64,000 nucleotides of DNA from Chloroflexota bacterium (GTDB lineage Bacteria; Chloroflexota; UBA6077; FW602-bin22; JAMCVK01). A program made the position numbers and the translations under genes. The notes under the pieces are model-generated. The model did no database searches. It saw only the letters and a list, made by a program, of their open reading frames with translations, and had not been told where the DNA came from. The DNA lies in the NCBI GenBank assembly GCA_023475225.1, contig JAMCVK010000016.1, positions 58,328 to 122,327 on the forward strand. Reading direction: 5' to 3'. Positions 24,359-33,553 of the stretch are shown one piece after another. Position 1 is the stretch's first letter, and each line of letters begins with the position of its first letter.

Positions 24359-24793
24359 GTGAACGTATGCTGTTTTCTCGATCAAGAGCTCAGTGACCTA
24401 CTGGAAGTCGAGGTGAATGATCTCGTCAAGTACAACATAGTTAGTTTCTTGTATAACAACCCTGACACGGTCGGTGATGCCCAATTCTATGCTAAGGCGC
24501 TGGGTTTCCATTCTCCCGATCGCACACAATCCGCCTTAGATGAATTGGTTGATTGTAAGATCCTTAAGCGAGGTGGGCCTGGCAGTAGTCGCTCTGCGGT
24601 CTATAGCCTATCTGATGATGAGGTCACACGCCGACGTTTGATGAAGCTCTGGGCTGTAGTGCCGGGTTCGCCAGAGCATGCTGAGATACTGCGCCAGTTG
24701 GCCTCGCGATCTGTTGATCACGTAAAGCCCAGAGGTAGAAATAAAGATCACCCCACCCCTCCGCTACGTCGTGGTCGGGGTGGCCCCGCATAA
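24359..24793 (+). CDS. Small wHTH-like protein under c-di-AMP riboswitch control
   Basis: 144 residues from GTG 24359, chosen because GGAGGT lies seven bases upstream; ATG 24344 and GTG 24332 are in frame but have no such site (the ATG is part of it). The first about 85 residues (YNIVSFLYNNPDTVGDAQFY, then TQSALDELVDCKILKRGG) look like a winged-helix fold. No membrane segment. The C-terminal tail (KDHPTPPLRRGRGGPA) is encoded by a hairpin (24753-24759 with 24777-24783) and looks like a repeat that has run into the gene. The role is unknown; being behind the riboswitch with a LysM lipoprotein gene suggests wall or osmotic control. Confidence 0.7.
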   Translation: MNVCCFLDQELSDLLEVEVNDLVKYNIVSFLYNNPDTVGDAQFYAKALGFHSPDRTQSALDELVDCKILKRGGPGSSRSAVYSLSDDEVTRRRLMKLWAVVPGSPEHAEILRQLASRSVDHVKPRGRNKDHPTPPLRRGRGGPA

Positions 24794-24819
24794 GATAATC
24801 AAAATTAGAGGTTAGGCAA

Positions 24820-25182
24820 ATGTTTGGAAAGAACCCATCTGAACGAGGGCTCCCTCAGGCGGAGAGGAAACCATTCTATCCCGCATTGATTGTACTTTTA
24901 GTACTGGAACTTTTGGCTGCTGGCTGCACCCAATCGGCCGTTCCCCCAACTGGTAAGCCAAGCACACCTACACCAGCCTTGGCAACACCAACTATAATTC
25001 CCCTGGCGGTGCCAACAGCCACCAGTACGCCAACCATTTATGTTGTCCAGTCTGGCGATACATTGAGCAGCATAGCCCAAAAGTATAAGGTCACTGTGGG
25101 AGCAATCGTCAAGGCCAATCAGATCGAGAATGCGGACCGCATCCAACCAGGGCAGAAGTTGATCATTCCAACGGAACCATAG
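24820..25182 (+). CDS. LysM-domain lipoprotein
   Basis: 120 residues. A basic N-terminus and hydrophobic stretch end in a lipobox with Cys (LLAAGC, about 31-36), followed by a Pro/Thr-rich linker and one LysM domain (YVVQSGDTLSSIAQKYKVTV, then NRIQPGQKLIIP-like end: RIQPGQKLIIPTE). LysM binds peptidoglycan, so this protein should be membrane-anchored and touch the cell wall. It lies 26 bases after the wHTH-like gene and shares its riboswitch. The wall-binding fold fits known c-di-AMP riboswitch targets. Confidence 0.88.
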   Translation: MFGKNPSERGLPQAERKPFYPALIVLLVLELLAAGCTQSAVPPTGKPSTPTPALATPTIIPLAVPTATSTPTIYVVQSGDTLSSIAQKYKVTVGAIVKANQIENADRIQPGQKLIIPTEP

Positions 25183-25292
25183 TCAACTCCTGTAGTGGCC
25201 AGGCGTCCCTTCCAGGTCACGACTGTATTTTATCGGTTGGCTTTCTATAGCTCTCTTCTATCCCCAGGGAGAGAAGTCGCCCAAGCAGAGTT

Positions 25293-25976
25293 TTACAAGC
25301 TTTCTATCTTGATCCAGCCCCGTCGTATCGCATAGACCACCGCTTGAGTGCGGTCGTTGACTGCCAGCTTGCGTAGAATAGAGGTGATGTGATTTTTAAC
25401 TGTCTGATCGCTTATTTTCAGAGCTCTAGCTATCTCCTTATTGCTATTCCCACGAGCGATATAATCGAGAATCTCAATCTCACGAGCAGAGAGCGGGGCG
25501 AAGAGTGGTTCTATCTCCTGAGTGAGCATGGCCAAATCACGAAATTGCTTAAGAACGCGTGAGGCGACCGCTGGTTTTGTTAACAAGCTCTCGTTGATTA
25601 AGTATTCACCATTGTTGACGCGTCTAAGACCATCGAGAAGTTCATCTGGTTGAACATCTTTGACGTAAAATGCCGCTGCCCCGACCCGGATCGCCTGGAA
25701 CAATTGTTCCTCATCGTCCTGATCCGTCATTATGATGATCCCTGTTCGTGGTAGATGAAGCTTGATTAACCTGGCCGCCTCGATACCCTGTATGGCCGGC
25801 AGGTCGAAGTCCAAAAAGACGACATCTGGGGCGATAGCCCGGGCCAAAGCGACGGCCTGTTGTCCATCAGTGGCCTCACCGACCACCTCGATATCAGGCT
25901 CGGACCTGAGCACCCCTTTAATCCCCTGACGGAAAAGCGGACGGTCATCAGCGATCAGGACACGTATCTTCTCCAT
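25293..25976 (-). CDS. NarL/FixJ-family response regulator
   Basis: 227 residues. Receiver domain at 1-120 with acidic pocket D10/D11, phosphorylatable Asp56 (VVFLDFDLP) and Lys near 106 (FYVKDVQPDE). C-terminal LuxR-type helix-turn-helix (LSAREIEILDYIARGNSNKE and IARALKISDQTVKNHI). No histidine kinase is adjacent, so it is an orphan in this window. Target genes unknown. Confidence 0.93.
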   Translation of the reverse strand: MEKIRVLIADDRPLFRQGIKGVLRSEPDIEVVGEATDGQQAVALARAIAPDVVFLDFDLPAIQGIEAARLIKLHLPRTGIIIMTDQDDEEQLFQAIRVGAAAFYVKDVQPDELLDGLRRVNNGEYLINESLLTKPAVASRVLKQFRDLAMLTQEIEPLFAPLSAREIEILDYIARGNSNKEIARALKISDQTVKNHITSILRKLAVNDRTQAVVYAIRRGWIKIESL

Positions 25977-26081
25977 CCCATTCTTACCCTAAGGGTTCTG
26001 GCCCAATTTAACCATCAGGGCCAGGATACACGCCCTTATCTACCAGGCGTCCTTTGTATGTATTGGGAAAGGTCGGGGGAC

Positions 26082-26909
26082 TTATTCTTTCCCCGGCCTT
26101 CCCTGTGGTGATGTAGGATCGCTTACAGCCGCGGCCGCAACAGGAGCACCGACCAGCTCTAAGATTGGCCGCACCAGATCTATCGGCAACGGGAATATTA
26201 TGGTACTGTTCTTTTCCGCGGCGATCTCCGTAAGTGTTTGCAGGTAACGCAGTTGGAGTGCAGATCCCTCCCCCGCAATGATATGGGCCGCCTGGGCCAA
26301 TTTCTCCGCAGCCTGAAACTCACCCTCGGCATGGATAACCTTAGCCCTCTTTTCTCGCTCAGCTTCGGCCTGGCGGGCCATCGCGCGTTGCATTGTGTCG
26401 GGAAGCTCGACATCTTTTACCTCTACCAGGCTGACCTTGATGCCCCATGGTTCGGTTTGTTCGTCAATGATCTGTTGCAGCCTGATGTTGATCTTTTCCC
26501 GTTGGGCTAGCAGCTCATCCAGTTCGGATTGTCCCAATATACTGCGCAGTGTCGTTTGAGCGATCTGGAAGGTAGCTTGAGTGTAATCGGCTACCTTTAC
26601 CACCGCATCTGTCGGGCTGATCACCCGGAAGTAGACTACTGCGTTAACTCGAATACTTACGTTGTCCCGTGTAATCACTTCCTGGGCCGGTATCTGCATA
26701 GCTACCACCCGTAGATCCATCTTTTGCATGCGATCTACGAAGGGAATGATGAAGAACAAGCCAGGTCCTTTGGCTCCCATCAGCCGTCCCAGCCTGAAGA
26801 TGACGCCACGCTCATACTCCTGAACGATCTTGATCGCTGCACTCAGTATTGGTATGACGATGACGACCACAATGACGACGATCCAGGCTAGATCCGCAAG
26901 TACTCTCAT
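26082..26909 (-). CDS. Slipin (stomatin/SPFH family membrane protein)
   Basis: 275 residues. One N-terminal membrane segment (about 4-27) is followed by the SPFH/band-7 domain ([40 protein letters not shown]) and a helical C-terminus with [20 protein letters not shown]. Slipins assemble into membrane rings. It lies next to an NfeD-type serine protease gene, the usual partner that cleaves the C-terminal part of slipins in the archaeal model. ATG 26909 follows AGGGAGGAATAAACT. Confidence 0.92.
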   Translation of the reverse strand: MRVLADLAWIVVIVVVIVIPILSAAIKIVQEYERGVIFRLGRLMGAKGPGLFFIIPFVDRMQKMDLRVVAMQIPAQEVITRDNVSIRVNAVVYFRVISPTDAVVKVADYTQATFQIAQTTLRSILGQSELDELLAQREKINIRLQQIIDEQTEPWGIKVSLVEVKDVELPDTMQRAMARQAEAEREKRAKVIHAEGEFQAAEKLAQAAHIIAGEGSALQLRYLQTLTEIAAEKNSTIIFPLPIDLVRPILELVGAPVAAAAVSDPTSPQGRPGKE

Positions 26910-27028
26910 AGTTTATTCCTCCCTAAAAATATTGGTTAGAGATACCGACAATGCTCCGTTCAAGGGAAACCTTTTCCCGCTTTGCACCTCCTCCTTAAAC
27001 GTTCTCCTGCTGATCGTTGGGTGGTTCT

Positions 27029-28351
27029 TTAAGCTTTACGCACGATCACCTTCAATCCCTTGACCCCTACAACCTGGACAGGGGCTCCGCGACCGATCTC
27101 CCCTTCCTCAGACAGAGCCTCCCAATGCTCACCCTGGACAAAGACGACCCCCTCTGGCTTCAGGTCGGTTCTGGCTACGCCTCGTGCGCCTACTAAACCC
27201 TCATAGCCGGTTACGGCGCGCTGTCGCTGGGCCCGAATTACCTTCCCGATGACGAAGGCGAAGAAGAGTCCAGTGAAGCCCACGACGGCGATGATCACAT
27301 TCGTGGAGATCGCTATATAGGGTGCCGGAGAGTTGATCAGTAATAGTGATCCCAGTAGTAAGGCGACAATTCCGCCAGCAGTCAGGATACCATGGGCGGT
27401 AACGAAAAGATCAGTGACAAACAGGACAAAGGCCAGGATGATCAGAGCCAATCCCGTGTGGCTAAGGGGTAACGTCCCCAGGGCCAGAAAGGCCAGGATC
27501 AGACAGATCGCTCCTATTACACCAGGAAAGATGGCCCCAGGATTGGCTAGTTCAAAGATTAGGCCGTTGATGCCCAGGATCAGCAGGATATAGGCGATGT
27601 TGGGATCACTGATGGTGTGCAGCAGGTTCTCAATGAAATTCATCTCAATCCAATTAAGACGCGCCCCACGCATATGCAATGTCACGGAGCCTTGAGGAAG
27701 GATGACCTCTCGACCATCAATTTTGTTGAGCAAGGCCGTCAGGTCATCGGCCGTCAGATCGATGACTCTCAGGTCGAGGGCCTCTTTTGCTGTGACGGAC
27801 ACACTTTGGCGAACTGCCTGCTCTGCCCACGCTGCGTTACGTCCGCGCTGTTCGGCCAGTCCTTTAATTAACGCTACAGCATCGTTAGTGACCTTCTCAG
27901 CCATAGTTTTATCGACCTCACCGCTGATACTGACCGGATGAGCCGCGCCGATATTCGTATTGGGGGCCATAGCGGCTATGTGCGCGGCCATGACGATGAA
28001 GGTTCCGGCAGAGGCAGCCCGTGCCCCTGCTGGTGCGACGTAAGCGACTACGGGCACCCTGGCTCTAACTATTGCTTGAATTATCTCGCGCATGGAGACG
28101 TCTAGGCCCCCTGGGGTATCCAATTCGATTACCAGGCACTGGGCCCCATCCCTCTCAGCAGTGTTGATGCCTCGCCCGATGTAACCAGCCACGATGGGAT
28201 TGATGACGCCCTTCACGCTCAAGACATCAACCTGGTTCTCTTCAGCGCTACCTCTAGCAGGGATCAGCAGACCCAATAGCCCCAATAAGATTAAGAACAA
28301 GCGCAATTTAGCTGCCGTGGAGCGTATTATCCCCCAGAATGGCATCTTCAC
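27029..28351 (-). CDS. NfeD-family membrane serine protease (ClpP class)
   Basis: 440 residues. Signal/anchor at 10-33, then a ClpP-like protease domain: DTPGGLDVSMREI (about 78-90), candidate catalytic Ser114 in RAASAGTFIV and Lys153 in MAEKVTND, the Ser-Lys dyad of the STOPP family. Four or more membrane segments follow and a C-terminal NfeD OB-fold (GARGVARTDLKPEGVVFVQG, then GAPVQVVGVKGLKVIV). It overlaps hisS by 4 bases (28348-28351) and precedes the slipin gene. Role: membrane quality control with the slipin. Confidence 0.92.
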   Translation of the reverse strand: MKMPFWGIIRSTAAKLRLFLILLGLLGLLIPARGSAEENQVDVLSVKGVINPIVAGYIGRGINTAERDGAQCLVIELDTPGGLDVSMREIIQAIVRARVPVVAYVAPAGARAASAGTFIVMAAHIAAMAPNTNIGAAHPVSISGEVDKTMAEKVTNDAVALIKGLAEQRGRNAAWAEQAVRQSVSVTAKEALDLRVIDLTADDLTALLNKIDGREVILPQGSVTLHMRGARLNWIEMNFIENLLHTISDPNIAYILLILGINGLIFELANPGAIFPGVIGAICLILAFLALGTLPLSHTGLALIILAFVLFVTDLFVTAHGILTAGGIVALLLGSLLLINSPAPYIAISTNVIIAVVGFTGLFFAFVIGKVIRAQRQRAVTGYEGLVGARGVARTDLKPEGVVFVQGEHWEALSEEGEIGRGAPVQVVGVKGLKVIVRKA

Positions 28352-29709
28352 CTTTCTAAACTAACCGGCAGTAAGGCCGGTAGACGGTCCGTCTGACCGA
28401 GTTTCTGCTGTATCACCGTAACAACATTCTTACGTGGCAGCTTTTGTTGCACCTGGGAAACCATCTCCTTCAGAACAACGACGTCTTTCGTGATCTCCTC
28501 AGGGCCGAGCACAACTACAAAGGGGATACTCTTACGTGCGGCGTAGCGCATCTGTTCTCTCAGCTTGTCCGTCTCCAGATATATCTCCGTATTGATACCT
28601 GCTTCTCTCAACTCCCGGGCTAAGCGCAGAGATGCAGCGATGGTTTCCTGACTGAAAACCGTTACAAGTACGCTGGTGACCGTCCGCCTGACTGTCTCAG
28701 GAATCGTATGTCTCTTCTCTATGACATCAATGAGACGTTCCAACCCGAAGGATGACCCTGTGGCCGGATAATCGCGGGCGCTCAGTATACCTACCAGCTT
28801 ATCATAGCGTCCACCACCGGTGATGCTCCCGATACGTGGTTCGGTGATGACCGTCTCATAAATCGGACCGGTATAATATTCGAGACCTCTCACCATCGAT
28901 AGGTCTACTTTATAGTAGTCAGCGGGGATGTTCGTCGCTCGCAGGTAAGTGATGATTTCTTCCAGTTCGTTTAGCCCTTCGAGTCCGCTGGGACAAGCTG
29001 CAAGCCTACCCCTTAGCTCGGTCAGAATGGTGGTCGTATCCCCACTGATTTGCAGCAAATCCATCAGCTTAGCGATCGAATGGGGAGAGATCCCCTCACG
29101 AGCCAGCTCTCGCCGCACGCCCTCAGGCCCGATTTTAGCCAGTTTATCTATTCCCCGGTAAATGCCAGCGGCTTGGGTCGCCGGCACGCCGGCATATTCA
29201 GCCAGCGCATTGAGAATCTTGCGATTATTGATCTTAATGGTAAAGTGGTCGAACCCCAGCCTTCTGAGCCCTTCGTAGATAATACTGATTATTTCCGCAT
29301 CGGCGAGCACGCTGGGCGTACCGATCGTATCTATATCACATTGCCAGAACTCGCGGTAGCGCCCCTTCTGAGGCTTGTCAGCCCGCCAAACGGGGGCCAT
29401 CTGGTAGCGCTTGAAGGGTTTGACCAGCTCGGGATACATCGCTACAACTCGAGCTAAGGATACGGTCAGTTCATAACGCAATCCTATGCGACGTCCCCCC
29501 CTATCCTCGAACTTATACATGAGCTCATCCGCCTCTTCGCCCGATTTACCCTCTAAGGTCTCGGCATATTCGATGGCCGGAGTCTCCAGTGGTTCAAACC
29601 CGTAGCGCTCGAAGAGCTCCTTCAGTGTCCCGATGATGTATTGCCGCAGGATCATCTGTTGAGGAAGAAAATCCCGCGTTCCCTTTAATATTCGTGGCCC
29701 AGCCTTCAA
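28348..29709 (-). CDS. hisS: Histidyl-tRNA synthetase
   Basis: Class II aminoacyl-tRNA synthetase charging tRNA-His. Motif 1 (PLETPAIEYAETL), motif 2 (YQMAPVWRADKPQKGRYREF), the His-specific segments LEYYTGPIYE and GGGRYDKL, and a C-terminal anticodon-binding domain (LARELREAGINTEIYLETDK) are visible. TTG 29709 (453 residues) is preferred because GGGAGGAAAGGA precedes it and KGTRDFLP then starts near residue 9; the ATG at 29739 overlaps a TATAAT box. It is the first gene of a coupled hisS-nfeD-slipin unit. It is distinct from HisZ at 62.6 kb. Confidence 0.95.
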   Translation of the reverse strand: MKAGPRILKGTRDFLPQQMILRQYIIGTLKELFERYGFEPLETPAIEYAETLEGKSGEEADELMYKFEDRGGRRIGLRYELTVSLARVVAMYPELVKPFKRYQMAPVWRADKPQKGRYREFWQCDIDTIGTPSVLADAEIISIIYEGLRRLGFDHFTIKINNRKILNALAEYAGVPATQAAGIYRGIDKLAKIGPEGVRRELAREGISPHSIAKLMDLLQISGDTTTILTELRGRLAACPSGLEGLNELEEIITYLRATNIPADYYKVDLSMVRGLEYYTGPIYETVITEPRIGSITGGGRYDKLVGILSARDYPATGSSFGLERLIDVIEKRHTIPETVRRTVTSVLVTVFSQETIAASLRLARELREAGINTEIYLETDKLREQMRYAARKSIPFVVVLGPEEITKDVVVLKEMVSQVQQKLPRKNVVTVIQQKLGQTDRLPALLPVSLER

Positions 29710-29737
29710 TCCTTTCCTCCCACTCTTTGACAGTTTC

Positions 29738-29766
29738 ATTATATACTATTTTGCTTTCTTAAAGCA
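29738..29766 (-). promoter_or_regulatory. Candidate promoter of hisS
   Basis: Minus strand TATAAT (29743-29738) with a weak -35, TGCTTT, 17 bases upstream (29766-29761). Transcription would begin near 29731, inside the longer reading frame, which supports the TTG start at 29709. Confidence 0.4.
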
Positions 29767-29778
29767 GTGTGCTATACT
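29750..29778 (+). promoter_or_regulatory. Candidate promoter of the nuo operon
   Basis: TTTGCT (29750-29755), 17-base spacer, TATACT (29773-29778). It would start the nuo transcript near 29785, about 110 bases before nuoA. The -35 is weak. It faces the hisS promoter across the shared intergenic space. Confidence 0.4.
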
Positions 29779-29896
29779 TTACAAGGTTTGGCCGGTGTCA
29801 GCCAAGCCTTGTAGGAGCAACAGAGATATTCTGATAGAAATTTCCTATATCATCTGCTCAGCAAGAATCCAGCCCGCTGGGGAGGCCGTAACAACG

Positions 29897-30253
29897 GTGT
29901 TAACTGCCTATGGTTACATAGCCGTACTGCTTATTATCGCCCTGATCTTTGCCGTTATTCCCTTATTATTATCTTTCCTCATCCGTCCCAAGAAGCCCAA
30001 TCAGACAAAGCTCTCAACCTATGAGTGCGGATTGGAAACTATTGGGCCAACCTGGGTTCAATTCCGCATTGGCTTCTATTTATATGCCCTTATTTTCGTT
30101 ATCTTCGATGTCGAGACGGTCTTTCTATATCCATGGGCGGTGGCTTACAATCACCTTGGGGTGTTCGCTCTTGTAGAGATGGCCATCTTTCTCGGCATAC
30201 TTATTGTTGGCTTAATCTATGCCTGGAGGAAGAAGGCGTTGCTATGGATATGA
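29897..30253 (+). CDS. nuoA: NADH-quinone oxidoreductase subunit A
   Basis: Small membrane subunit of complex I, 118 residues from GTG 29897, with GGGGAGG upstream; the reading frame runs further upstream but that part is not family-like. Three membrane segments and the conserved [11 protein letters not shown] loop and [15 protein letters not shown] segment are seen. First of eleven nuo genes; it overlaps nuoB by 10 bases. Confidence 0.93.
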   Translation: MLTAYGYIAVLLIIALIFAVIPLLLSFLIRPKKPNQTKLSTYECGLETIGPTWVQFRIGFYLYALIFVIFDVETVFLYPWAVAYNHLGVFALVEMAIFLGILIVGLIYAWRKKALLWI

Positions 30254-30810
30254 AACAAGACTCAGCCATAAAGAGCGACAAGGGGGTAGTGGGCAGCAGC
30301 GAGGAGCTAGAATGGCCACTTCCCCTGAACATTCTTTTAACCACCGTTGATCACCTCTATAACTGGTCGCGTCGTTCCTCGTTATGGCCAGTCTCCTTCG
30401 GACTGGCTTGTTGTGCCATTGAGATGATGGTGACCGGAGCAGCACGCTATGATATCGCTCGCTTTGGAGCAGAGGTGTTTCGCGCCTCTCCCCGCCAGGC
30501 CGATCTGATGATTGTGGCTGGAACTGTAACCAAGAAGATGGCTCCAGCCGTGCAGCGCATCTATGATCAGATGGCTGAACCCAAATATGTGATCGCTATG
30601 GGCAGCTGTGCTACTTCAGGGGGGACGTTTGCTAGTTCGTACAATGTAATACCGGTTAACGCTATTGTGCCGGTAGACGTCTATGTGCCAGGCTGCCCCC
30701 CCCGACCGCAGGCTCTTCTACATGGATTGATCACCCTTCAGAAGAAGATCGATAGGCAGGCTACCTTGAGACAGACTCTAGCGAAGATGGGGGGACGGGA
30801 CAAAGCGTGA
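30244..30810 (+). CDS. nuoB: NADH-quinone oxidoreductase subunit B
   Basis: Peripheral-arm subunit carrying the terminal cluster N2, 188 residues from ATG 30244. The cluster ligands are visible: the Cys pair in GLACCAIEM, Cys in [11 protein letters not shown], and Cys in VPGCPPRP. The N-terminal about 35 residues are variable. It overlaps nuoA and, by GTGA, nuoC. Confidence 0.96.
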   Translation: MDMKQDSAIKSDKGVVGSSEELEWPLPLNILLTTVDHLYNWSRRSSLWPVSFGLACCAIEMMVTGAARYDIARFGAEVFRASPRQADLMIVAGTVTKKMAPAVQRIYDQMAEPKYVIAMGSCATSGGTFASSYNVIPVNAIVPVDVYVPGCPPRPQALLHGLITLQKKIDRQATLRQTLAKMGGRDKA

Positions 30811-31322
30811 GCATTATGGCTCAAACCTCATTAGCAAAGCGATTGTTTGAACAGCTAACATTGGCTTTCCCAGAAGCACCGCTTGGCTACATCTCGGATA
30901 GGATGGCATTCATCCTGGTACCGGCCGAGTGGCTTATTGAGATCTGCCATTTTCTCAGGAATACCCCTGGCTTGGAATTCGATTATCTTGTCAGCGTCAC
31001 TGGTGTAGATTACCTGGACTACTTTGAGGTCATTTACAATCTGCACTCCATAGGCTTGAATCAGGCCATCGCTTTGAAGGTGAGAGTCGAACGTGATAAG
31101 CCTGTTGTTCCCTCTGTCAGCAGCATCTGGTGGGGCGCCGATTTTCAGGAGCGTGAGGTTTACGACCTGTTGGGCATAGAGTTTTCGGGGCACCCAAACC
31201 TGAAACGTATCCTGCTGTGGGAAGGCTATCCTGGTCACCCTCTCCGCAAGGATTTCGGTATGCACGCAGAGGAGATGCCAGCTAGCATTCCCGAAGGACT
31301 ACCTCCCAGGGCGAGTAGGTGA
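30807..31322 (+). CDS. nuoC: NADH-quinone oxidoreductase subunit C
   Basis: 30-kDa-type subunit, 171 residues from GTG 30807 (ATG 30816 is the alternative). The hallmark [29 protein letters not shown] is present as [18 protein letters not shown] followed by [10 protein letters not shown], and it ends [13 protein letters not shown]. NuoC and NuoD are separate genes here. It helps hold the quinone-site arm together. Confidence 0.94.
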   Translation: MSIMAQTSLAKRLFEQLTLAFPEAPLGYISDRMAFILVPAEWLIEICHFLRNTPGLEFDYLVSVTGVDYLDYFEVIYNLHSIGLNQAIALKVRVERDKPVVPSVSSIWWGADFQEREVYDLLGIEFSGHPNLKRILLWEGYPGHPLRKDFGMHAEEMPASIPEGLPPRASR

Positions 31323-31332
31323 TAGAGCTACA

Positions 31333-32442
31333 ATGGTAGAGGCTTTGAAGACTCAACAGATCACGCTTAACCTTGGTCCGCAACACCCCAGTACACACGG
31401 TGTTTTTCGGGCGATACTTACCCTTGAAGGCGAAGTTGTGGTCGATGCTGAGCCGATCGTTGGCTATCTACATCGGGCCATCGAGAAATTGGGGGAAGAG
31501 CGAACCTACCTTCAGGGCATGCCGCTGACTGATCGACTCGACTACGTCTCAGCTATGCCCAATAACCTGGCCTACGCCCTGGCTGTTGAGCAATTAGCCG
31601 ATATTGCCGTGCCTGAGCGAGCGCAATACCTCCGCGTCATCATGGCCGAGCTCAATCGTATTGCCAGCCATCTCGTGGCCATAGGCACCTTCACCTCCGA
31701 TTTGGGCGCCTTCTACACCCCATTTCTCTATATGTTGCGCGACCGCGAGTATATCCTGGATCTCTTCGAGATGGCCTGTGGTCAACGCCTGACCTACAAC
31801 TATGTACGTTTTGGTGGTGTCAGTCGTGATGTCACAGAGGAGTTCATCGCTAAAGCCCGTCAATTCGTGGACTATATGCCACCTCGCATAGATGAGTACG
31901 AAGCCCTCCTAACAAGAAACGAAATCTTCCTCTCGCGCACCAAAGGTATCGGTGTCCTCCCAGCAGAGATGGCCATCAACTATAGCGTCAGCGGCCCTAA
32001 CCTGAGGGCTTCTGGGGTGCGCTATGATGTGCGCCGAGCAGTCCCCTACAGTATCTATGATCGCTTCGATTTCATCATACCGGTTGGGATGAACGGAGAC
32101 TGCTATGATCGTTATATGGTGCGTGTGGCTGAAATGCGCCAAAGCCTGCGGATCATTCGCCAGGCCCTGGACCATCTGCCCAAAGGCCCTGTAGCCAGTG
32201 AGATCCCCCGCATCCTGCGGCTGCCGGCCGGCGAAGTGCTCAGTCGAATCGAGGCCTCACGTGGCGAGCTCGGCTTCTATCTAGTCAGCGACGGCTCGCT
32301 AAACCCCTGGCGTTTCAAGGTGCGCTCTCCATCGTTTATTAATATCGGCGTATTTCGCGAGATCGTGCGCGGCGGTAAGGTGCAGGACGCTATAGCCATC
32401 CTGGGCAGTCTGGACATCATAATGGGTGAGGTGGATCGGTGA
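31333..32442 (+). CDS. nuoD: NADH-quinone oxidoreductase subunit D
   Basis: 49-kDa-type subunit that forms the quinone pocket with NuoB, 369 residues. LNLGPQHPSTHGVFRAIL (about 12-29), GYLHRAIEKLGE, and DRLDYVSAMPNNLAYALAVE are characteristic. The C-terminus ends with SLDIIMGEVDR as in the family. ATG 31333 follows the nuoC stop closely; it overlaps nuoH by 4 bases. Confidence 0.96.
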   Translation: MVEALKTQQITLNLGPQHPSTHGVFRAILTLEGEVVVDAEPIVGYLHRAIEKLGEERTYLQGMPLTDRLDYVSAMPNNLAYALAVEQLADIAVPERAQYLRVIMAELNRIASHLVAIGTFTSDLGAFYTPFLYMLRDREYILDLFEMACGQRLTYNYVRFGGVSRDVTEEFIAKARQFVDYMPPRIDEYEALLTRNEIFLSRTKGIGVLPAEMAINYSVSGPNLRASGVRYDVRRAVPYSIYDRFDFIIPVGMNGDCYDRYMVRVAEMRQSLRIIRQALDHLPKGPVASEIPRILRLPAGEVLSRIEASRGELGFYLVSDGSLNPWRFKVRSPSFINIGVFREIVRGGKVQDAIAILGSLDIIMGEVDR

Positions 32443-33485
32443 CGCTGGAGTATATCAATAACCTTTTTGTCAATCTGCATGATCTCCTGGCTTCACTGCT
32501 CCTTCTGTTCTTACCCGCTTGGCTGGTAGATCTTTTGTTGACAGTGCTGGCCATCGCCGTGCTGATCGTCTTTCTGGTCATTGTGGTGATGAGTCAGGTT
32601 TATCTGGAACGACGGGTCATCGCCCGCATGCAAGATCGACTGGGACCGAATCGCGTTGGTCCCTTTGGTGTGCTTCAGCCGGTGGCGGACGTGATGAAGC
32701 TCCTCACCAAGGAGGATATTATCCCCTCCCAGGCTGATAGGATCTTGTTCCGTCTCGCCCCTATAATAGTACTTGTACCCGCTTTGTTGATCTACGCCGT
32801 CATTCCTTTTGGTCAGGGGATGACCATCGCCGATGTGAATATCGGTATCCTCTATGCCATTGCTATCGGTACTCTGACCACCATTGGCATCCTTATGGCC
32901 GGCTGGTCCTCAAATAACAAGTATGCCCTTCTAGCTGCGATGCGGGCGGTGGCCCAAATGGTCAGTTATGAGGTGCCTCTTGTCCTATCAGTGGTGGGGG
33001 TAATCATGCTCGCCGGATCGATGTCTATGGTGGATATTGTGAATACCCAGCGCCATCTTTGGTATATTGTGCCCCAGTTCCTAGGTTTTTTCGTCTATTT
33101 CACGGCGGCTACGGCCGAGCTTAATCGTTCCCCCTTCGATCTTCTGGAGGCTGATTCAGAGATCGTGGCCGGTTATCACATCGAGTATAGCGGCATTCGC
33201 TTCGCCTTGTTTTTCCTGGCTGAATACCTTAATGCCTTCGCCATAGCGGCTTTGGCCGCTACCCTCTTTTTGGGTGGTTGGCTTGGGCCATTTTTACCGC
33301 CATATATTTGGTTTCTAATTAAGTCCTATGGTCTATTCTTCATTCTGCTCTGGCTGCGTGGCACCCTGCCCAGAGTACGTGTGGATCATCTGATGGGATT
33401 TGCCTGGAAGATCTTATTGCCACTTGCACTAGTGAACATCTTGATCACGGGGGTTGGACTTTCCATTTCTCAGGCCAGTGTTTGA
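32439..33485 (+). CDS. nuoH: NADH-quinone oxidoreductase subunit H
   Basis: ND1-type membrane subunit that couples quinone reduction to proton pumping, 348 residues from GTG 32439 (GTGA overlap with nuoD). About eight membrane segments. ERRVIARMQDRLGPNRVGPFG, given as RVIARMQDRLGPNRVGPFG, and AELNRSPFDLLEADSEIVAG are the family motifs. The N-terminus is longer than in E. coli by about 20 residues. Confidence 0.95.
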   Translation: MTLEYINNLFVNLHDLLASLLLLFLPAWLVDLLLTVLAIAVLIVFLVIVVMSQVYLERRVIARMQDRLGPNRVGPFGVLQPVADVMKLLTKEDIIPSQADRILFRLAPIIVLVPALLIYAVIPFGQGMTIADVNIGILYAIAIGTLTTIGILMAGWSSNNKYALLAAMRAVAQMVSYEVPLVLSVVGVIMLAGSMSMVDIVNTQRHLWYIVPQFLGFFVYFTAATAELNRSPFDLLEADSEIVAGYHIEYSGIRFALFFLAEYLNAFAIAALAATLFLGGWLGPFLPPYIWFLIKSYGLFFILLWLRGTLPRVRVDHLMGFAWKILLPLALVNILITGVGLSISQASV

Positions 33486-33553
33486 TCAGGGAGGAAACAG
33501 CTCGCCAGGCAGGACCTCGTGAACTGAGGCGATGAAGACGAGCTGCTGAACAT

